Below, one piece after another: positions 1 to 6,237 of a stretch of DNA of 14,942 bases. The stretch covers positions 1 to 14,942 of the forward strand of contig CAIVXW010000204.1 of NCBI GenBank assembly GCA_903910005.1, given 5' to 3'. Under the pieces are notes generated by a model. It searched no databases. It was given only the letters and a program-made list of their open reading frames with translations, and was not told the DNA's origin. This DNA is from an uncultured Methylococcaceae bacterium. Lineage in GTDB: Bacteria > Pseudomonadota > Gammaproteobacteria > Methylococcales > Methylococcaceae. Numbering within the stretch: position 1 is the stretch's first letter; the number at the start of each line of letters is the position of its first letter. The translations under genes and the position numbers were made by a program.

Positions 1-560
1 GCCGGAATCCACAGGTTGGCAGTACCCGGTCGGGGCGGGAAGGTCATGCTGCAGACCTCGGCCACCGCCAGCCTGATCAGCAACCGTCGGGCGCAGGAAG
101 ACGGTACGAAGCTTACCGCCGCAAAGCGGAACGGCACCATCCCCAGGGCATCGACCTGCAACGTACCTCCCGTGGCGTAAAAGCCGAGGGTGTTGCCGAT
201 TTCGTCACGAATCGGGTACTGCGCCTTGAAAATGTTCCGATCCTGTATCAGTTCCACCCGACCGGCCAGTCCGGTACCCGCCTCATCCTCAATCACATCC
301 GTCCATTGCAGTAACTCGCCGGTGTCGTTGCGGGTTATGACCGGCTTCAGGGTGGGAAGAATCATGCTCTGCGCCGTGACTGGCGCGGTTTTGGCCTGTT
401 GCGGTTCCTCGCAACCGTGGCCAATGACCAGGGCATGGAAGCTGGATCGACCCTCCGTGGCTTGATCCCTGACGGTGGTATCGGCCTGAACTGCCGACGA
501 CAGGGCGATCAACAGGGCCAGGCCTGATTGGCCCGGCAGATAAATGGCTGGATTTTTCAT
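1..560 (-). CDS. Secreted protein of unknown function, 3' end beyond window
   Basis: This minus-strand frame is open from an ATG at 560 through the window edge, giving 186 residues with no stop. An in-frame TAA lies three codons upstream, so the ATG at 560 is the first possible ATG. The N-terminus reads as a Sec signal peptide: MKN, a hydrophobic stretch (LALLIALSSAV) and a plausible cleavage after AVQA at residue 26. The mature part has a GHGCEE motif (His48, Cys50) followed about 13 residues later by AQSMILPT, plus Cys156 and Cys170. The HGC turn followed by a strand ending in a proline recalls the YcnI-like (DUF1775) copper-associated fold, but the similarity is slight and this is only a suggestion. 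No good Shine-Dalgarno sequence lies just upstream; the leader is unusually structured instead. I do not recognise the family with certainty. The protein is probably periplasmic or extracytoplasmic. Confidence 0.6.
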   Translation of the reverse strand, partial: MKNPAIYLPGQSGLALLIALSSAVQADTTVRDQATEGRSSFHALVIGHGCEEPQQAKTAPVTAQSMILPTLKPVITRNDTGELLQWTDVIEDEAGTGLAGRVELIQDRNIFKAQYPIRDEIGNTLGFYATGGTLQVDALGMVPFRFAAVSFVPSSCARRLLIRLAVAEVCSMTFPPRPGTANLWIP

Positions 561-570
561 CGAAATTTAC

Positions 571-660
571 GCGGGAAACCCTGTCCTTCAAGGCAGGGGG
601 GGATAGCCCGTGACGTGTTGCGTCACCCTGTTCCCGCAACCTTCAACGTTGCTGCTATCC
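571..660 (-). promoter_or_regulatory. Structured leader: three-way junction with competing pairings
   Basis: Seen directly: GGATAGC (601-607) pairs perfectly with GCTATCC (654-660) and closes two perfect hairpins, GTGACG/CGTCAC (610-615 with 621-626) and GCAAC/GTTGC (636-640 with 648-652). The two hairpin loops contain GTTG and CAAC, which could kiss. A separate hairpin at 579-598 lies between this junction and the ATG at 560. GCGGGAA (571-577) can also pair with TTCCCGC (631-637), which competes with the junction. Read on the minus strand this is the 5' leader of the secreted-protein gene, with the start codon about 10 nt after the alternative pairing. The layout resembles a riboswitch or other cis-acting RNA, but I recognise no known class. 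The same DNA could be a small transposon-derived palindrome. Confidence 0.4.
579..598. repeat. Imperfect palindrome resembling an IS200/IS605 right-end hairpin
   Basis: CCCTG and CCTT pair with AAGG and CAGGG around a one-base loop (likely opened to 3-5 bases) with one bulged T. The context GGAA-CCC-GTCCTT-AGG-GGGG-GGAT is like the right-end hairpin I recall for IS200/IS605 (IS1341-type) elements. No tnpA or tnpB remnant was seen nearby, so if the origin is right this is a solo end or a non-autonomous derivative. It lies 19 nt upstream of the secreted-protein start codon. Confidence 0.3.
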
Positions 661-709
661 TGGGTTGTTTTGGAAAATACGTGAATTCGGGATAAGGCCC
701 GGGGCAGGT

Positions 710-849
710 GCGAATGGCGAATGGGAGGCATGGATTGCTGGTCGGCTGCGGCAACTCACTCGCCACTGACTCACCGGGCCGTCAGGATGGCCGCGCTCCC
801 GGGATACCACTCGCTATTCACCGCCTGCCATTCACCCTTTACCATTGAC
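710..849. repeat. Degenerate heptamer repeats in opposing orientation
   Basis: Two GCGAATG units stand in tandem at 710-723. In the opposite orientation, CACTCGC and CACTGAC occupy 757-770. An in-phase run of six degenerate heptamers at 808-849 reads CACTCGC, TATTCAC, CGCCTGC, CATTCAC, CCTTTAC, CATTGAC. They belong to the same GCGARTG family as the clean array at 5880-5970, but are older or more diverged. A REP-like hairpin (774-802) interrupts the minus-oriented units. No gene is apparent in 661-980; a 60-codon minus-strand frame here looks spurious because it translates the repeats. Confidence 0.6.
774..802. repeat. REP-like GC-rich hairpin inside heptamer region
   Basis: CCGGG at 774-778 pairs with CCCGG at 798-802, or alternatively GGCC at 777-780 with GGCC at 789-792. 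It contains the 12-mer CAGGATGGCCGC (783-794), which recurs exactly at 14835-14846 in the palindrome downstream of argB, so both look like members of one dispersed family. Confidence 0.4.
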
Positions 850-908
850 CCTGTCCGTAACCCGAACTGACGCTCGAATATGCTGGACAGAGCGTTTGCG
901 GGTGTCTT

Positions 909-935
909 TTGTGAATCCTCATTTGTGCGTATGAT
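909..935 (+). promoter_or_regulatory. Weak candidate sigma70-type promoter for the MotB-like gene
   Basis: TTGTGA (909-914) and TATGAT (930-935) are separated by 15 bp, shorter than ideal. The predicted start of transcription would lie about 40 nt before the ATG at 981. Evidence is motif resemblance only. Confidence 0.25.
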
Positions 936-980
936 GCTTGCCAATTCCGGCAACCCGGTGCCTTAACCTGATGCTCTCCC

Positions 981-1988
981 ATGTCCACGACGGCAGATGA
1001 TATAAAAAACCAGAAGAAAAAACTGCTCTGTCATGCCTGTGGTACCGTGTCGTTCGTCAGGGTCAACAAACTGCCTGCCCACATCCGGGACGTCACCTGC
1101 ATCCAGTGCGGTGCCACCATTCCCCTGCTCGACAGGCTCAATCCAACCGGAACGCCGGTTGCGGACGGAGCCGCTTTGGCGGGTGGGCTCAGTGCCGACC
1201 CCGGCGCATTGAGTGAGTGGGACAACCTGTATACCAACCCTCGCCCACAAATGGAAGAAAGCGACGACGAAAGCGGCTGGCTGATGTCGTTCAGCGATGT
1301 GATGACCCAGTTGCTGGCATTTTTCATCCTGCTGACCGCCATGTCGACGATGGATCGGCACAAGTTCGATCAGGCCATGCAGGCCATCAGCCAGGCTCTG
1401 GGTGGACGGGCCAATCCGTCGCTGCCTGAACGGAACAACCCGACCGGTGATGTCCCGGGCAATTTATTGAGCCATCTGCGGGTAAAATTGAAGAACGAAC
1501 AGACCAACATCGAGCGATTACGCAGTACCCTCCAAGGGGTCATCACCCAACAGGGTTTGAAGGATACGGTTAATCTGCAGATGGATGCCGAAGGACTGGT
1601 GATTATCTTTCAGTCAGGCATCCTGTTCGAGGAGGGCAGTGCGGACATCCGGGAGGCATTCAAGCCGTCCCTGCATGAGATTGGCCTGTTACTGGCCCCA
1701 CTGCATAATCCGGTGGTAGTTGAAGGCCACACCGACAACCAACCGATCAGCACCCGACACTATCCCTCCAACTGGGAGTTATCCGCGCAGCGTGCCATCA
1801 ATGTCGTCAAATTCTATACCGAGGAACAGGGCTTGCTGAATCCGGCCCGGGTGCAGGCATCGGCTGCCGCCTTCTACCGACCACGCTACAATGTCAACTC
1901 GGAGGACGGTCCCCGCAATCGGCGCATCGAAATTCATGTCAAAAAAGACACGACTGATGTGTTTGAGCGGATACTGCATTCCCGTTGA
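981..1988 (+). CDS. MotB/OmpA-family protein with N-terminal zinc ribbon
   Basis: The 335-residue protein has three parts. Residues 17-43 hold a CxxC-x19-CxxCG zinc ribbon (Cys17, 20, 40, 43) of the MJ0042-like kind. After a linker, residues 100-122 form a MotB-type transmembrane helix, WLMSFSDVMTQLLAFFILL, with Asp106 at the place of the proton-binding aspartate of MotB. Residues about 205-322 are an OmpA-like peptidoglycan-binding domain with GHTDNQPI (249-256) and NWELSAQRA (264-272). A coiled-coil-like stretch lies between helix and OmpA domain. The family anchors ion-driven MotA/MotB-type stators to peptidoglycan, with the zinc ribbon facing the cytoplasm. No motA-like gene lies in the window, so its channel partner, if any, is elsewhere. 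The TPR/pseudo-receiver gene follows closely, suggesting one transcript. No clear Shine-Dalgarno precedes the ATG. Whether it serves flagella, gliding or something else cannot be told. Confidence 0.85.
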   Translation: MSTTADDIKNQKKKLLCHACGTVSFVRVNKLPAHIRDVTCIQCGATIPLLDRLNPTGTPVADGAALAGGLSADPGALSEWDNLYTNPRPQMEESDDESGWLMSFSDVMTQLLAFFILLTAMSTMDRHKFDQAMQAISQALGGRANPSLPERNNPTGDVPGNLLSHLRVKLKNEQTNIERLRSTLQGVITQQGLKDTVNLQMDAEGLVIIFQSGILFEEGSADIREAFKPSLHEIGLLLAPLHNPVVVEGHTDNQPISTRHYPSNWELSAQRAINVVKFYTEEQGLLNPARVQASAAAFYRPRYNVNSEDGPRNRRIEIHVKKDTTDVFERILHSR

Positions 1989-2044
1989 CGGCCTTGTTTC
2001 GGTACCCCGTAACCCAACATTCCCCCACCACCATCGAAATCACC

Positions 2045-3778
2045 ATGCCCCCCCATGACGCCAACGTTTCCCCGAGTGCCACCACCGCGCTGGAAACAGC
2101 CGCCGTATTCCTGTTTTACCCGGAAAAGCAGAACCGGGGTGCCTTTCTCGACAACCTGCGGGCTTGCGGCATCAAAAATCATACACTGGCGGACAAACCG
2201 CAGGACGCCATCAATCTGCTGCTGACCCGACACTATGACGTGATCCTGGCCTGTTATCTGGGCAACATGGAAGCCATGGAACAATTCATTGATGAACTCA
2301 AGGGGCTGGATACCCTGTCCGGCATTCCCGTATTGGCCATAACTGCCGATGGCTCGGCGAAAAACGTCCTGCGGATCATGTCGAGGGCGGTGGATCGGGT
2401 GCTGGTCATGCCGTTGAGCCGCAAGAGCATGCAGGATTCGCTCAAGGGTTTTTTGTGGAGTGATCCTGATGACACCACCCGAACTACCCTGCAAACTGCC
2501 CTGGACTACCGACAGGCGGGGCAATGGGAGCAAGCCGAAATGGAATATCAGGGCATCCTCAAATACAATCCGTCCCGGGTGGAAGCCCTCATGGGTATGG
2601 CAGCGGTATCGTTGCAGAAAAGGCAAAACACTGCGGCGGTTGATTACCTCAAACAGGCCATGAAGGCCGCCAAACAACTAACCGACGTAGTAGAGCAAAC
2701 CCGCCTGCTCGCGCTGATTTATGCCATGCTGGGCGGCCATTTTACCGCACTGGGTGCCCAGGAACAGGCCATCAAGCATTACCGGACCGCCCTCAAACTC
2801 AACCCCTTTTCGGTTGATATACTCTCGCAACTGATTCCGGTGATGGCCAAGGCAGGCTCCCTGGACGAAATTTTGACCTATCTCGACGAGTTATCTGCCA
2901 ACTACCCGCCTTACAGTGCCTTCCGTGACCGGGTGTCACAGGTACTGGAAGAACTGGTCACGCGCTACGCCTTGCTCAACATGGACGACAATGTGGACAG
3001 GATTCATGTCCATCTGGCCGGTTTGCAACACGGCAATGTCCCGCTTCATCTCAAGACGGTGGATCATCTAAGCCAGAGAGGTCGGCATACCACCGTCAAA
3101 ATCCTGCTTGAAACCCTGCTGGGACGAATCAAGGATTCCGACCTGATGCTGCGACTGGCCGATTTATACCGGGATGACCTCCAGCCTGCGGAAAAACCGG
3201 CTGTCGCCACGACAGTTGACCGGGATTACCTCAGGGAACACCCTCCGGAACACTGGCTCAGACAGTCGCTGGCACTGTACAAAAGCGCGTTGTTGCTGGA
3301 TCCGTTTGAACTGTCAATCTGGCTCAAACTGCTGCGCTGTCATCTGCGTCTGGGCGAAACCGATGCCGCCAGTCAACTGGTGGAGCGACTGTTTGCCAAC
3401 CTGACGATCGGCCTGGATGAACACGCCGATACCTGCGCCGTGTTGCTTGATGAAAAAGCCGGCTTGCTGGCGCGTCCCTGGGTGGAAGCCGGATTGAAAA
3501 AATACCCGCTGGCCAGTCGCTTTCACCTGCTGGCCAGTCAGATGCACAACGCCGAAGGCAATCACTACGAAGCCATCACGGCCCTCAAGACAGGCCTGCG
3601 CGAACAGCCCGACAGTGTGGAATGCCTGACTGAACTGGGCAAAAGCTACGGTCTGGTGAAAAACTGGTCACAGGCGATTGAAGTCTATGAAAAAGCCCTT
3701 AAACTGGCACCGGCTGACGCACCCCTCCAGCACCTGCTGCAGACCGCATTACGGGCCAAATACCGGTCGCAGGCCTGA
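2045..3778 (+). CDS. TPR protein with degenerate response-regulator receiver domain
   Basis: From the ATG at 2045 the protein has 577 residues; a TTG at 1985 overlapping the upstream stop (TTGA) is an alternative that adds 20 residues and would couple translation. Residues about 18-130 have receiver-domain layout: VFLFYPEKQNR for the first strand, HYDVILACYLGN for the phosphorylation strand, IPVLAITADGS and VLVMPLSRKSM for the last two strands. The acidic pair is replaced by Tyr25-Pro26, the phospho-acceptor Asp by Cys70, and the conserved Lys by Met122; only Thr100 remains. It should therefore not be phosphorylated in the usual way. The rest is helical with TPR repeats, clear near residues 150-275 (WEQAEMEYQGILKYNPS, QAIKHYRTALKLNPFS) and 505-570 (WSQAIEVYEKALKLAPAD). 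It is likely a cytoplasmic protein-protein scaffold working with the MotB-like neighbour; that link is inference from position. Confidence 0.8.
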   Translation: MPPHDANVSPSATTALETAAVFLFYPEKQNRGAFLDNLRACGIKNHTLADKPQDAINLLLTRHYDVILACYLGNMEAMEQFIDELKGLDTLSGIPVLAITADGSAKNVLRIMSRAVDRVLVMPLSRKSMQDSLKGFLWSDPDDTTRTTLQTALDYRQAGQWEQAEMEYQGILKYNPSRVEALMGMAAVSLQKRQNTAAVDYLKQAMKAAKQLTDVVEQTRLLALIYAMLGGHFTALGAQEQAIKHYRTALKLNPFSVDILSQLIPVMAKAGSLDEILTYLDELSANYPPYSAFRDRVSQVLEELVTRYALLNMDDNVDRIHVHLAGLQHGNVPLHLKTVDHLSQRGRHTTVKILLETLLGRIKDSDLMLRLADLYRDDLQPAEKPAVATTVDRDYLREHPPEHWLRQSLALYKSALLLDPFELSIWLKLLRCHLRLGETDAASQLVERLFANLTIGLDEHADTCAVLLDEKAGLLARPWVEAGLKKYPLASRFHLLASQMHNAEGNHYEAITALKTGLREQPDSVECLTELGKSYGLVKNWSQAIEVYEKALKLAPADAPLQHLLQTALRAKYRSQA

Positions 3779-3819
3779 TGTGTCGGCAGGACTGCAAAGG
3801 CCGCGATCAGGGCCACTCC

Positions 3820-3837
3820 AATAAGGCGGGCCTTATT
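3820..3837 (+). terminator. Stem-loop after the TPR gene
   Basis: AATAAGG (3820-3826) pairs perfectly with CCTTATT (3831-3837) around CGGG. It sits 42 nt after the TPR gene stop and before the cbbL control region. The stem is AT-rich and no T-run follows, so termination is plausible but not certain. Confidence 0.45.
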
Positions 3838-3857
3838 GTGCTTATCATGACAATTTA

Positions 3858-3888
3858 GTTCCGTTTATGAACCAAACGAACTATAGTT
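3858..3888 (+). promoter_or_regulatory. Candidate LysR-type (CbbR) operator upstream of cbbL
   Basis: GTTC-N7-GAAC at 3858-3872 contains a T-N11-A dyad (T3859, A3871), the classical LysR-family box. A perfect 10-bp palindrome AACTATAGTT follows at 3879-3888. This AT-rich stretch lies 89-119 bp before the cbbL start, the usual position for CbbR control of RuBisCO operons. No cbbR gene is in the window. TACAAT at 3929-3934 is a possible -10 element but no convincing -35 was found. Confidence 0.4.
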
Positions 3889-3976
3889 GTTAACCGAAAC
3901 GATGCAAACCGCACCGTGACCGGAACCCTACAATTAAATCATACAATCGATCCACGTCTTGTGGGAGGAGAAACGC

Positions 3977-5398
3977 ATGGCAGTCAAAACATACAACGCG
4001 GGCGTGAAGGAATACCGCGAAACCTACTGGGATCCCAACTACACCCCCAAGGACACCGACATTCTGGCGGTGTTCAAAATTACCCCACAAGCGGGCGTAC
4101 CGCGCGAAGAGGCGGCGGCGGCCGTAGCGGCTGAATCTTCCACCGGCACCTGGACGACGGTCTGGACTGATCTTCTGACTGATCTCGATTACTACAAGGG
4201 ACGTGCCTACTCCATTGAGGATGTCCCGGGCAGTGACGAACAGTTTTATGCCTTTATTGCCTACCCGATTGACCTGTTTGAAGAAGGGTCGGTGGTCAAC
4301 GTATTTACCTCACTCGTCGGCAACGTATTCGGCTTCAAGGCGGTACGCGGCCTGCGTCTCGAAGACGTGCGTTTTCCGATTGCCTATGTCAAAACCTGTG
4401 GCGGCCCGCCGCACGGCATCCAGGTTGAACGTGACATCATGAACAAATACGGTCGCCCGCTGCTGGGCTGCACCATCAAGCCCAAACTGGGGCTGTCGGC
4501 CAAAAATTATGGCCGTGCGGTTTACGAATGCCTGCGCGGCGGTCTGGATTTCACCAAGGATGACGAAAACGTCAACAGCCAGCCGTTCATGCGCTGGAAG
4601 CAGCGTTTTGACTTTGTGATGGACGCCATCATCAAGGCGGAAAACGAAACCGGCGAACGCAAGGGCCACTACCTCAACGTCACCGCCCCCACCCCGGAAG
4701 AAATGTATAAACGGGCCGAATACGCCAAGGAAATCGGCGCCCCCATCATCATGCACGACTACATCACCGGCGGCTTCTGTGCCAACACCGGGCTGGCCAA
4801 CTGGTGTCGTGACAATGGTCTGCTGCTGCACATCCATCGCGCCATGCACGCCGTGATTGACCGCAATCCCAACCACGGCATTCACTTCCGGGTACTGACC
4901 AAGATACTGCGTCTCTCTGGCGGCGACCACCTGCACACCGGTACCGTAGTCGGCAAACTGGAAGGCGACCGCGCCTCTACCCTGGGCTGGATCGACCTGC
5001 TGCGTGAACGCTACATCAAGGAAGACCGCTCCCGTGGCATCTTCTTCGATCAGGACTGGGGTTCCATGCCGGGTGCCTTTGCCGTCGCCTCTGGCGGTAT
5101 CCACGTCTGGCACATGCCGGCCCTGGTCAACATTTTTGGTGACGACGCCGTACTTCAGTTCGGCGGCGGTACCCTGGGTCACCCCTGGGGCAATGCCGCC
5201 GGTGCTGCGGCCAACCGTGTCGCCCTGGAAGCCTGCGTGGAAGCCCGCAATCTGGGACGTCAGATTGAAAAGGAAGGCAAGGAAGTCCTGCTGGAAGCGG
5301 CCAGGCACAGCCCTGAACTCAAGGCAGCACTTGAAACATGGAAGGAAATCAAGTTTGAGTTCGACACGGTGGATAAACTCGACGTTGCCCACAAATAA
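3977..5398 (+). CDS. cbbL: RuBisCO large subunit, form IA
   Basis: Catalyses carboxylation (and oxygenation) of ribulose 1,5-bisphosphate in the Calvin cycle; works as an L8S8 complex with CbbS. The 473-residue product is full length and has all key sites: Lys168 in TIKPKLG, carbamylated Lys194 in GGLDFTKDDEN, and loop-6 Lys327 in GTVVGKLEGDR, with the same spacing as in spinach (175, 201, 334). The N-terminus MAVKTYNAGVKEYRETYW is typical of form IA. The start is set by a strong GGGAGGAG six bases before the ATG at 3977; a TTG six codons earlier is not used. cbbS follows 41 bp downstream and no carboxysome genes are present. The short leader between box and gene suggests CbbR-type control. 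Confidence 0.98.
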   Translation: MAVKTYNAGVKEYRETYWDPNYTPKDTDILAVFKITPQAGVPREEAAAAVAAESSTGTWTTVWTDLLTDLDYYKGRAYSIEDVPGSDEQFYAFIAYPIDLFEEGSVVNVFTSLVGNVFGFKAVRGLRLEDVRFPIAYVKTCGGPPHGIQVERDIMNKYGRPLLGCTIKPKLGLSAKNYGRAVYECLRGGLDFTKDDENVNSQPFMRWKQRFDFVMDAIIKAENETGERKGHYLNVTAPTPEEMYKRAEYAKEIGAPIIMHDYITGGFCANTGLANWCRDNGLLLHIHRAMHAVIDRNPNHGIHFRVLTKILRLSGGDHLHTGTVVGKLEGDRASTLGWIDLLRERYIKEDRSRGIFFDQDWGSMPGAFAVASGGIHVWHMPALVNIFGDDAVLQFGGGTLGHPWGNAAGAAANRVALEACVEARNLGRQIEKEGKEVLLEAARHSPELKAALETWKEIKFEFDTVDKLDVAHK

Positions 5399-5439
5399 CA
5401 GCCGTCCCCACGCATTGCCAATCAGAGGAATCCCATAAC

Positions 5440-5799
5440 ATGAGCGAAATGCAAGATTACAAATCCAGCCTGTCCGACCCTTCGGCGCGGAAGTTTGAGA
5501 CCTTCTCCTACCTTCCGGCCATGACCTCCGACCAGATCAGACGCCAGGTCGAATACATTGTCAAAAAGGGCTGGAACCCGGCCATCGAACACACCGAACC
5601 GGAAAACGCCTTCGACCATTACTGGTACATGTGGAAACTACCCATGTTCGGTGAAACCGACGTCGAAACAATCCTGGCCGAGGCCGAGGCCTGCCACAAG
5701 GCACACCCGCACAACCACGTACGCCTGGTTGGCTATGACAATTTCAAACAGTCACAAGGTGCCTCAATGGTTATTTTCCGTGGCCCGATCCCGGTCTGA
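5440..5799 (+). CDS. cbbS: RuBisCO small subunit, form IAq type
   Basis: The 119-residue small subunit caps the L8 core of RuBisCO and tunes activity. Diagnostic stretches are FETFSYLPAM, YIVKKGWNPAIEH, YWYMWKLPMFGE and HVRLVGYDNFKQSQG. The N-terminus has the extra segment SLSDPSARKFETF; this short insertion is characteristic of the non-carboxysomal form IAq small subunits, whereas carboxysomal IAc proteins lack it. AGAGGA lies about ten bases before the ATG. It shares a transcript with cbbL and is followed after 23 bp by a terminator. The cbbQ and cbbO activase genes that often follow IAq cbbLS are not here. Confidence 0.97.
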   Translation: MSEMQDYKSSLSDPSARKFETFSYLPAMTSDQIRRQVEYIVKKGWNPAIEHTEPENAFDHYWYMWKLPMFGETDVETILAEAEACHKAHPHNHVRLVGYDNFKQSQGASMVIFRGPIPV

Positions 5800-5822
5800 T
5801 CGACACACCGCCTGAATCGCAC

Positions 5823-5858
5823 AGCCCCGTTTCGTGTAACACCGAATCGGGGCTTTTT
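5823..5858 (+). terminator. Rho-independent terminator of cbbLS
   Basis: AGCCCCG (5823-5829) pairs with CGGGGCT (5848-5854); TTCG/CGAA extends the stem past a T-T mismatch. Five T residues (5854-5858) follow. It closes the cbbLS transcript. Confidence 0.85.
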
Positions 5859-5879
5859 GGTATTAAACGCCAACTCGGG

Positions 5880-5970
5880 GCGAGTGGCGAGTGGCGAGTG
5901 GCGAGTGGCGAATGGCGAATGGCGAATGGCGAGTGGCGAATGGCGAATGGCGAATGGCGAATGGCGAGGG
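5880..5970. repeat. Heptamer tandem array (GCGARTG)
   Basis: Twelve perfect 7-bp units run from 5880 to 5963, then one altered unit GCGAGGG. Units 1-4 and 8 are GCGAGTG; units 5-7 and 9-12 are GCGAATG. The array starts 21 bp after the cbbLS terminator. Frames that read through it only yield 7-residue peptide repeats and are unlikely to be genes. Heptamer arrays of other sequence are known in cyanobacteria (STRR) and Beggiatoaceae. The patchwork of G and A variants suggests expansion by slippage. Confidence 0.95.
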
Positions 5971-6053
5971 AAGAAGTAGAAAGGAGTCTGCCTTACCCGC
6001 CATTCCGCATCCCTCAGAATTGGCATATAAAGCGACATAGCGGTCGCCGGGCA

Positions 6054-6224
6054 GTGGGGGCGCGGGTTGGGTTTGCCTCTCCGGTCGGGACAGGTTTGCT
6101 GGCTGTGCTGCAAGACCTGACGTACCCGCCATTGGACTGCCGCATACACCAGCAGACACAGGGCCATGATTCGCCGGGGCGTTTTCAGGAACAGGGTCGA
6201 GGACAGGAAGACCGAAATGGGCCA
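6054..6224 (-). pseudogene. Decayed C-terminal piece of IS1634-type (IS4 superfamily) transposase
   Basis: On the minus strand about 57 residues resemble the C-terminus of IS1634-family transposases: VFLSSTLFLKTPRRIMAL, then CLLVYAAVQWRVRQ, then a TxPDRRGKPNPRP-type tail. The family usually has several more residues between MAL and CLLVYA, so a small internal deletion is likely. Upstream the frame is closed by a TAG just before 6242 and no other frame carries the DDE-domain part. This is a relic, not a functional gene. The remaining bases between 5971 and 6357 show no gene. Confidence 0.6.
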
Positions 6225-6237
6225 CGCCCGAGAGCAG

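Noticed and set aside
601..660. Three-way junction as a cobalamin, c-di-GMP or hammerhead RNA
   Set aside because: Fragments such as GGGAA and GACGCAA recall these classes, but the conserved cores (B12 box, full GEMM core, CUGANGA) are missing.
771..953. Minus-strand frame of 60 codons upstream of the MotB-like gene
   Set aside because: It translates the degenerate heptamers and the REP-like hairpin, and has no recognisable domain.
4310..5392. Long minus-strand frame opposite cbbL (360 codons)
   Set aside because: Shadow of a strongly coding gene; composition follows cbbL codon positions and no domain is seen.
5880..5970. Heptamer array as a CRISPR array
   Set aside because: Units are contiguous 7-mers without spacers and there are no cas genes.
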